A DNA stretch of 9,271 bases from Candidatus Dormiibacterota bacterium. GTDB lineage: Bacteria; Chloroflexota; Dormibacteria; Aeolococcales; Aeolococcaceae. Every line of letters begins with the position of its first letter. Positions within the stretch are counted from its first letter, which is position 1. Of this stretch, positions 6,804 through 9,271 are shown piece after piece. Below the pieces are notes generated by a model, which was not told the origin of the DNA, ran no database searches, and saw nothing but the letters and a program-made list of their open reading frames with translations. The stretch lies in the NCBI GenBank assembly GCA_027451645.1, contig DAIDIX010000030.1, positions 2,660 to 11,930 on the forward strand. Reading direction: 5' to 3'. Both the position numbers and the translations under genes were made by a program.

Positions 6804-7762
6804 GCCATTTCACCTCACCCCTTACCCGGATCGGGCTGCTTGTTCTCGGACTGGCACTGGCCCCAGTACTCGCTTCCTGTTCCCTCCTTCCCACCGTTCC
6901 AGCACCATCTGCTGCCAGTGCAGGTGCATGCCCGCATCTTCCTGCAGCCACCATCTCGGAGACCCTTTCCTCGACAGTGCACTTCACTTCCGGCACCAGG
7001 TCCGGTCCTGACTCGCAGGGCGGGTACTGTGTCTTCACTGGTGGAAGTCCAGCAGCTCCCTTCCACATCACCGTCTCTGGCATTTCCTCTTCCCAGGAAC
7101 ATGGGCTCACTACTGATATCTCTCTCGGCTACCAGTCAGGCACTGTGCTTCGGAATGCTGGCCCATCAGCAGTCATCCTTCCCCATCCTGGGGGCAGTGC
7201 TATCGAGGGATGCAGTGCTGCACACTGTCTTTCCATAGCAGCTTCGGGAATCACTCCCTCACCTGCTGTGCTTGAAGCAGTCCTGCAGAAGACCCTTGAT
7301 GTTCTCGATACTGCAGCTTCACCCTCCGCCTCACCAGCCCCCTCGGCTGCTCCGCTTCCTTCACCGTGCTCACTGCTTGACACCTACGAAGTTCAGCAGG
7401 CTACAGGCTGGTATGTCACGAGTACAGCAGCACCACTGGCAAGTGAATGTGCATACAGCAACTACGACGACACAATGTCCGTGATTCTTGGGGTAGGCTC
7501 TGCAACTCCAAGTGCATTCACACTGGAGAAAGCAGCTGCACCCTCTCCCTTCTCCCTGAGTGTGTCTCCTGGGGTCGCATACGGCTATGTCACCTCAACC
7601 AATGGTGTCACTGTTTCCCATGCAGTGATCTCCTGGAAGACTATCGAGGTACGCATTGTCATTACGACAACTGAATCTGAGCAGTATGCCCTCAAGACGC
7701 TCGCTGAGGATGTCGTTTCATCGCTCAGTGCACCAGCTTCCTCCCCATCACCGAAACCGTGA
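6794..7762 (+). CDS. Lipoprotein with two DUF3558-like domains
   Basis: From ATG 6794 the product has 322 residues. Its signal peptide has Arg12, a hydrophobic core GLLVLGLALAPV and lipobox LASC with acceptor Cys29, so it should be lipid-anchored on the outer face of the membrane. ATG 6800 (two codons later) forms ATGA with the upstream TGA at 6801-6803 and may be the real start; neither has a good Shine-Dalgarno, so translation is probably coupled to the upstream gene. The mature part holds two similar units: Cys46 to Cys79 (CPHLPAATISETL ... YCVF) and Cys192 to Cys219 (CSLLDTYEVQQATGW ... ECAY), each followed by strands and a closing helix. They are separated by an Ala/Ser/Pro linker (172-191). 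The CxLL...EV..ATG...C.Y pattern resembles DUF3558 lipoproteins of actinobacteria, whose function is unknown. Unit 1 has an extra pair, Cys140 and Cys145. An extracytoplasmic partner of the secretion machinery is inferred from position only. Confidence 0.85.
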   Translation: MAMSHFTSPLTRIGLLVLGLALAPVLASCSLLPTVPAPSAASAGACPHLPAATISETLSSTVHFTSGTRSGPDSQGGYCVFTGGSPAAPFHITVSGISSSQEHGLTTDISLGYQSGTVLRNAGPSAVILPHPGGSAIEGCSAAHCLSIAASGITPSPAVLEAVLQKTLDVLDTAASPSASPAPSAAPLPSPCSLLDTYEVQQATGWYVTSTAAPLASECAYSNYDDTMSVILGVGSATPSAFTLEKAAAPSPFSLSVSPGVAYGYVTSTNGVTVSHAVISWKTIEVRIVITTTESEQYALKTLAEDVVSSLSAPASSPSPKP

Positions 7763-7774
7763 TATGGGTCACGG
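7757..7774. terminator. Hairpin at the end of the lipoprotein gene, possible weak bidirectional terminator
   Basis: CCGTGA and TCACGG form a perfect six-base stem around the loop TATGGG, and the left arm includes the lipoprotein TGA stop (7760-7762). It lies at the start of the 67-base gap between convergent genes, where a terminator is expected. There is no T-run on either strand, so an intrinsic terminator is not established. It may instead stabilise 3' ends or be chance. Confidence 0.3.
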
Positions 7775-7829
7775 GGTACTGAGCAAGGGGGCAGATCGGG
7801 CATCTCCTCCCTTCGAGCATGTGCTGCTG

Positions 7830-8387
7830 TCACTGCATGGGCGGTGAGCCTGGCTGCGGCTCCTGTCTCCGGCGAGAGATTCCGACAATGAGCATCACGA
7901 CTCCAGCAAGCCCCAGGAGACCGCCAATGATGATCCCCGCAAAACTGAGCAGTGCACTACTTGCAAGTTTCTTTCCAATACCTGGCAGGAACAGCATCTT
8001 TCCCGATGCACCAGCCACATGGATGTGGTATACGCCAGCTTCTGAAGCAGTGAATGTTGCAACGCCTGTGTATGTCGTGGATCCCAGAGTAATTGTCGAC
8101 GAGACATTCTGGGCAAAGGAATCCACTGCAACAGGTGAACCCGAAGGCGCTTCAACCGTGATGTTCCCTGGTCCCACAGGCGTGGCGGACGACCTGTCGG
8201 CAAAGACTGTGACAAGGCCCGTGTCATGAACAGTGATGGACCACGCACCAGGAGCTGAATAGGTCGTTGCTCCCTTGAAGATGCTGAGCGCCTGCGCACT
8301 GAAGATGACTGCGACAACGATGAGGATGACCCCACCAAGGCATCCCGTGAGACATGATGCAAGAACAGAAGGTCCCCGCGGTTTCAT
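7830..8387 (-). CDS. Small membrane protein with two helices and an extracytoplasmic beta-rich domain
   Basis: The 185-residue product starts MKPRGPSVLA. It has a first membrane helix at about 12-34 (GGVILIVVAVIFSAQAL within it), a Ser/Thr/Val-rich middle of about 105 residues with alternating strand-like pattern, and a second helix at about 145-169 followed by SRRRQEPQ, which fixes the C-terminus in the cytoplasm. The middle part would then be outside, and its end (TASEAGVYHIHVAG) looks like the last strands of a beta-sandwich. I do not recognise the family. GGGAAG five bases before the ATG is a plausible ribosome binding site. The gene lies 57 bases after glnA on the same strand and may be read through from it. 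Cys12 in LASC is too close to the N-terminus, ahead of any hydrophobic core, to be a lipobox. Confidence 0.8.
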   Translation of the reverse strand: MKPRGPSVLASCLTGCLGGVILIVVAVIFSAQALSIFKGATTYSAPGAWSITVHDTGLVTVFADRSSATPVGPGNITVEAPSGSPVAVDSFAQNVSSTITLGSTTYTGVATFTASEAGVYHIHVAGASGKMLFLPGIGKKLASSALLSFAGIIIGGLLGLAGVVMLIVGISRRRQEPQPGSPPMQ

Positions 8388-8444
8388 GCGGACTTCCCGT
8401 GAGAATGGCCACGTGCGAAGAAGTCCTGGAAGCTGGAGATTCTA

Positions 8445-9269
8445 TCAGGCATCGTAGTACAGCATGAACTCATATGGATGGGGTCGAAGTGCCATTGGCT
8501 CAACCTCATTCGCCCGCTTGTAGTCGATCCATGTGGAGACAACATCCTCAGTAAAGACTCCCCCTTCGAAGAGGAAGTCATGGTCTGCCTCGAGGGCATC
8601 GAGTACCTCTGCAAGCGAGCCCGGTAGATCCCTCACCTTCGATGCCTCTGGACCCGTGAGCTCATAGAGATCGACATCGACAGGTGCAGGGGGCTCAATC
8701 TTGTTGCGGATGCCATCAAGTCCTGCCATGAGCATTGAAGCAAACGAAAGGTACGGATTGCACATTGGATCTGGTGAGCGGAACTCCAGCCGTCGGGCAT
8801 GTGGAGCATCGTTGTACATCGGTATGCGGATACAGGCACTCCTGTTTCTGGCACTGTATGCGAGCTTGATGGGAGCCTCGTATCCAGGAACAAGCCGCCG
8901 GTAGCTGTTCGTTGTCGGAGCAGCGAAGGCCAGAAGTGCAGGCGCATGTGTGAGGAGTCCCCCAATGTACCAGCGGGCAAGATCACTCAGCATTGCATAT
9001 CCCTTCGCATCGTAGAAAAGGGGCGTTCCGTCCTTCCACAGCGACTGATGGGTATGCATGCCGCTCCCGTTGTCACCATACATCGGTTTTGGCATGAATG
9101 TTGCAGTGTAGCCGTACTGGAAGCAGACGTTCTTCACGACATACTTGTATGCCATGACCTTGTCAGCCATCTCCACAAGTTTCGAGAAGCGCATGTCAAT
9201 CTCTGTCTGGCCACCAGTTCCGACCTCATGGTGGTGCACCTCAATGTCCACGCCAGCCTGGAACATTGC
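8445..9269 (-). CDS. glnA: Glutamine synthetase, type I-beta, 3' part (N-terminus outside window)
   Basis: Glutamine synthetase makes glutamine from glutamate, ammonia and ATP in the cytosol and is the main entry point for ammonia assimilation. About 275 C-terminal residues of roughly 470 are visible. The frame remains open to the window edge; the Met codon at 9264-9266 is internal. Motifs in order: HHHEVGTGGQTEID (metal and substrate site), KPMYGDNGSGMHTHQSLW, NSYRRLVPGYEAPI (flap over the glutamate site), NRSACIRIP, and RRLEFRSPDPMCNPYLSF. Near the C-terminus, DLYELTGPEA carries the Tyr at the place of the adenylylation site of the type I-beta class, so control by a GlnE-type adenylyltransferase is likely. 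The protein ends in EFMLYYDA. No defects are seen. The promoter lies outside the window. Confidence 0.97.
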   Translation of the reverse strand, partial: AMFQAGVDIEVHHHEVGTGGQTEIDMRFSKLVEMADKVMAYKYVVKNVCFQYGYTATFMPKPMYGDNGSGMHTHQSLWKDGTPLFYDAKGYAMLSDLARWYIGGLLTHAPALLAFAAPTTNSYRRLVPGYEAPIKLAYSARNRSACIRIPMYNDAPHARRLEFRSPDPMCNPYLSFASMLMAGLDGIRNKIEPPAPVDVDLYELTGPEASKVRDLPGSLAEVLDALEADHDFLFEGGVFTEDVVSTWIDYKRANEVEPMALRPHPYEFMLYYDA

Positions 9270-9271
9270 AC

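Noticed and set aside
8352..8387. LASC lipobox-like motif in the minus-strand membrane protein
   Set aside because: The Cys is residue 12 and precedes the hydrophobic core, whereas a lipobox must follow it.

Overview
The window most likely comes from an actinobacterium (Actinomycetota) of moderate GC content. Three things point there: a single-chain, three-ATPase EccC of a type VII secretion system (T7SS); a DXS whose sequence looks actinobacterial; and a lipoprotein with DUF3558-like Cys-rich domains. The class is uncertain. Leucine codon use (CTC and CTT strongly preferred over CTG) is unlike that of typical high-GC actinobacteria. No sequence search was possible, so family names rest on recognised motifs.

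Layout: (1) positions 3-1625 (+) hold the 3' part of dxs, 1-deoxy-D-xylulose-5-phosphate synthase, cut by the window edge. (2) Positions 1713-5669 (+) hold eccC, the T7SS motor ATPase, with two N-terminal membrane helices, a DUF region and three FtsK/SpoIIIE ATPase modules. (3) Positions 5754-6803 (+) encode an unusual protein: an EsaB/YukD/EccD-type ubiquitin-like domain, two membrane helices, a Pro-rich linker and an unidentified C-terminal domain. (4) Positions 6794/6800-7762 (+) encode a lipoprotein with two DUF3558-like units, coupled to the previous gene by an ATGA overlap. (5) On the minus strand, converging on the lipoprotein gene, are a small two-helix membrane protein (7830-8387) and, upstream of it, the 3' part of glnA (8445 to the window edge), a type I-beta glutamine synthetase.

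The three middle genes form one probable transcription unit (eccC, ubiquitin-like membrane protein, lipoprotein) inserted between two housekeeping genes. No WXG100 substrate gene, eccB, eccE, mycosin or full-length 11-helix eccD is present here. This could be a split T7SS locus, or a reduced or derived one in which the ubiquitin-like two-helix protein stands in for part of EccD. That is the most interesting reading of the window. No RNA genes, insertion sequences, CRISPR arrays or attachment sites were seen. All intergenic gaps are under 90 bases.
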